A stretch of DNA of 5,087 nucleotides, taken from the NCBI GenBank assembly GCA_029258015.1, contig JARHZT010000002.1, positions 1 to 5,087 of the forward strand. The letters are read 5' to 3'. The stretch's first letter is position 1; each line of letters begins with the position of its first letter. The DNA is from Malacoplasma sp. Lineage in GTDB: Bacteria > Bacillota_I > Bacilli_A > Mycoplasmatales > Mycoplasmoidaceae. Shown here piece after piece: positions 5,058-5,087 of the stretch. Both the position numbers and the translations under genes were made by a program. The notes beneath the pieces were generated by a model. The model was not told the DNA's origin. It saw nothing but the letters and a program-made list of their open reading frames with translations, and ran no database searches.

Positions 5058-5087
5058 ATGTTTAAATTTGGTAAGAAAAAAGTAGAA
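5058..5087 (+). CDS. 5' end of a gene running off the window (first 10 residues)
   Basis: The ATG at 5058 is followed by an open frame to the edge, encoding MFKFGKKKVE. A partial Shine-Dalgarno TAGG (5047-5050) is 7 bases upstream, and a strong promoter lies at 4991-5020. Ten residues are too few to identify it. A basic Phe-rich start like this occurs in Mollicutes FtsY and in PTS EIIA-Glc proteins, but also elsewhere, so no function is assigned. Confidence 0.6.
   Translation, partial: MFKFGKKKVE

Noticed and set aside
1..5087. Mobile elements, CRISPR arrays, tRNA or rRNA genes.
   Set aside because: I looked for spaced repeats, transposase motifs, terminal inverted repeats, tRNA T-loop (GGTTCRA) patterns and rRNA blocks, and saw none beyond the features listed.

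Overview
The window looks like a piece of a Mollicutes chromosome (Mycoplasma, Mesoplasma, Entomoplasma or Spiroplasma type). It is very A+T-rich and tightly packed. It uses the alternative code in which TGA is tryptophan: five genes stay open only if TGA is read through, and the restored proteins match their families in length and motifs. By my count all 12 tryptophan codons are TGA and none is TGG. The species cannot be named from the sequence; the gene content is consistent with the Spiroplasma/Mesoplasma/mycoides side of the group.

Layout, all on the + strand. (1) 2-184 is the 3' end of an unrecognised gene. It is followed after 1 base by a full-length U32-family 'peptidase' of the YrrO/TrhP type (186-1391), so the two are probably co-transcribed. 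A hairpin terminator closes this unit at 1428-1461. (2) nox, a flavin NADH oxidase (1490-2854), stands alone with its own Shine-Dalgarno and terminator (2880-2921). (3) A GntR-family regulator (2942-3559) and thiol peroxidase tpx (3568-4074) form a two-gene operon with an 8-base gap. No terminator follows tpx. (4) rnpB, the RNase P RNA (about 4096-4460), starts about 21 bases after tpx and ends at a strong terminator (4462-4500). (5) A small two-helix membrane protein (4538-4897) contains three TGA codons and is invisible under the standard code; its terminator overlaps its stop codon. (6) A strong promoter (4991-5020) drives a gene whose first ten codons (5058-5087) run off the window.

Functionally, the middle is an oxygen and peroxide handling group: Nox removes O2 with NADH, and Tpx reduces peroxides. 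Between them sits a GntR regulator preceded by a cluster of direct and inverted TTAAGGT-type repeats, which could be its own operator. The regulator and the small membrane protein gene both lack a Shine-Dalgarno and have a -10-like element close to the ATG, suggesting leaderless transcripts. I saw no tRNA, rRNA, insertion sequence or CRISPR array. I found no clearly new multi-gene system; the leads I rank highest are the repeat cluster before gntR, the hidden membrane protein and the U32 enzyme in a reduced genome.
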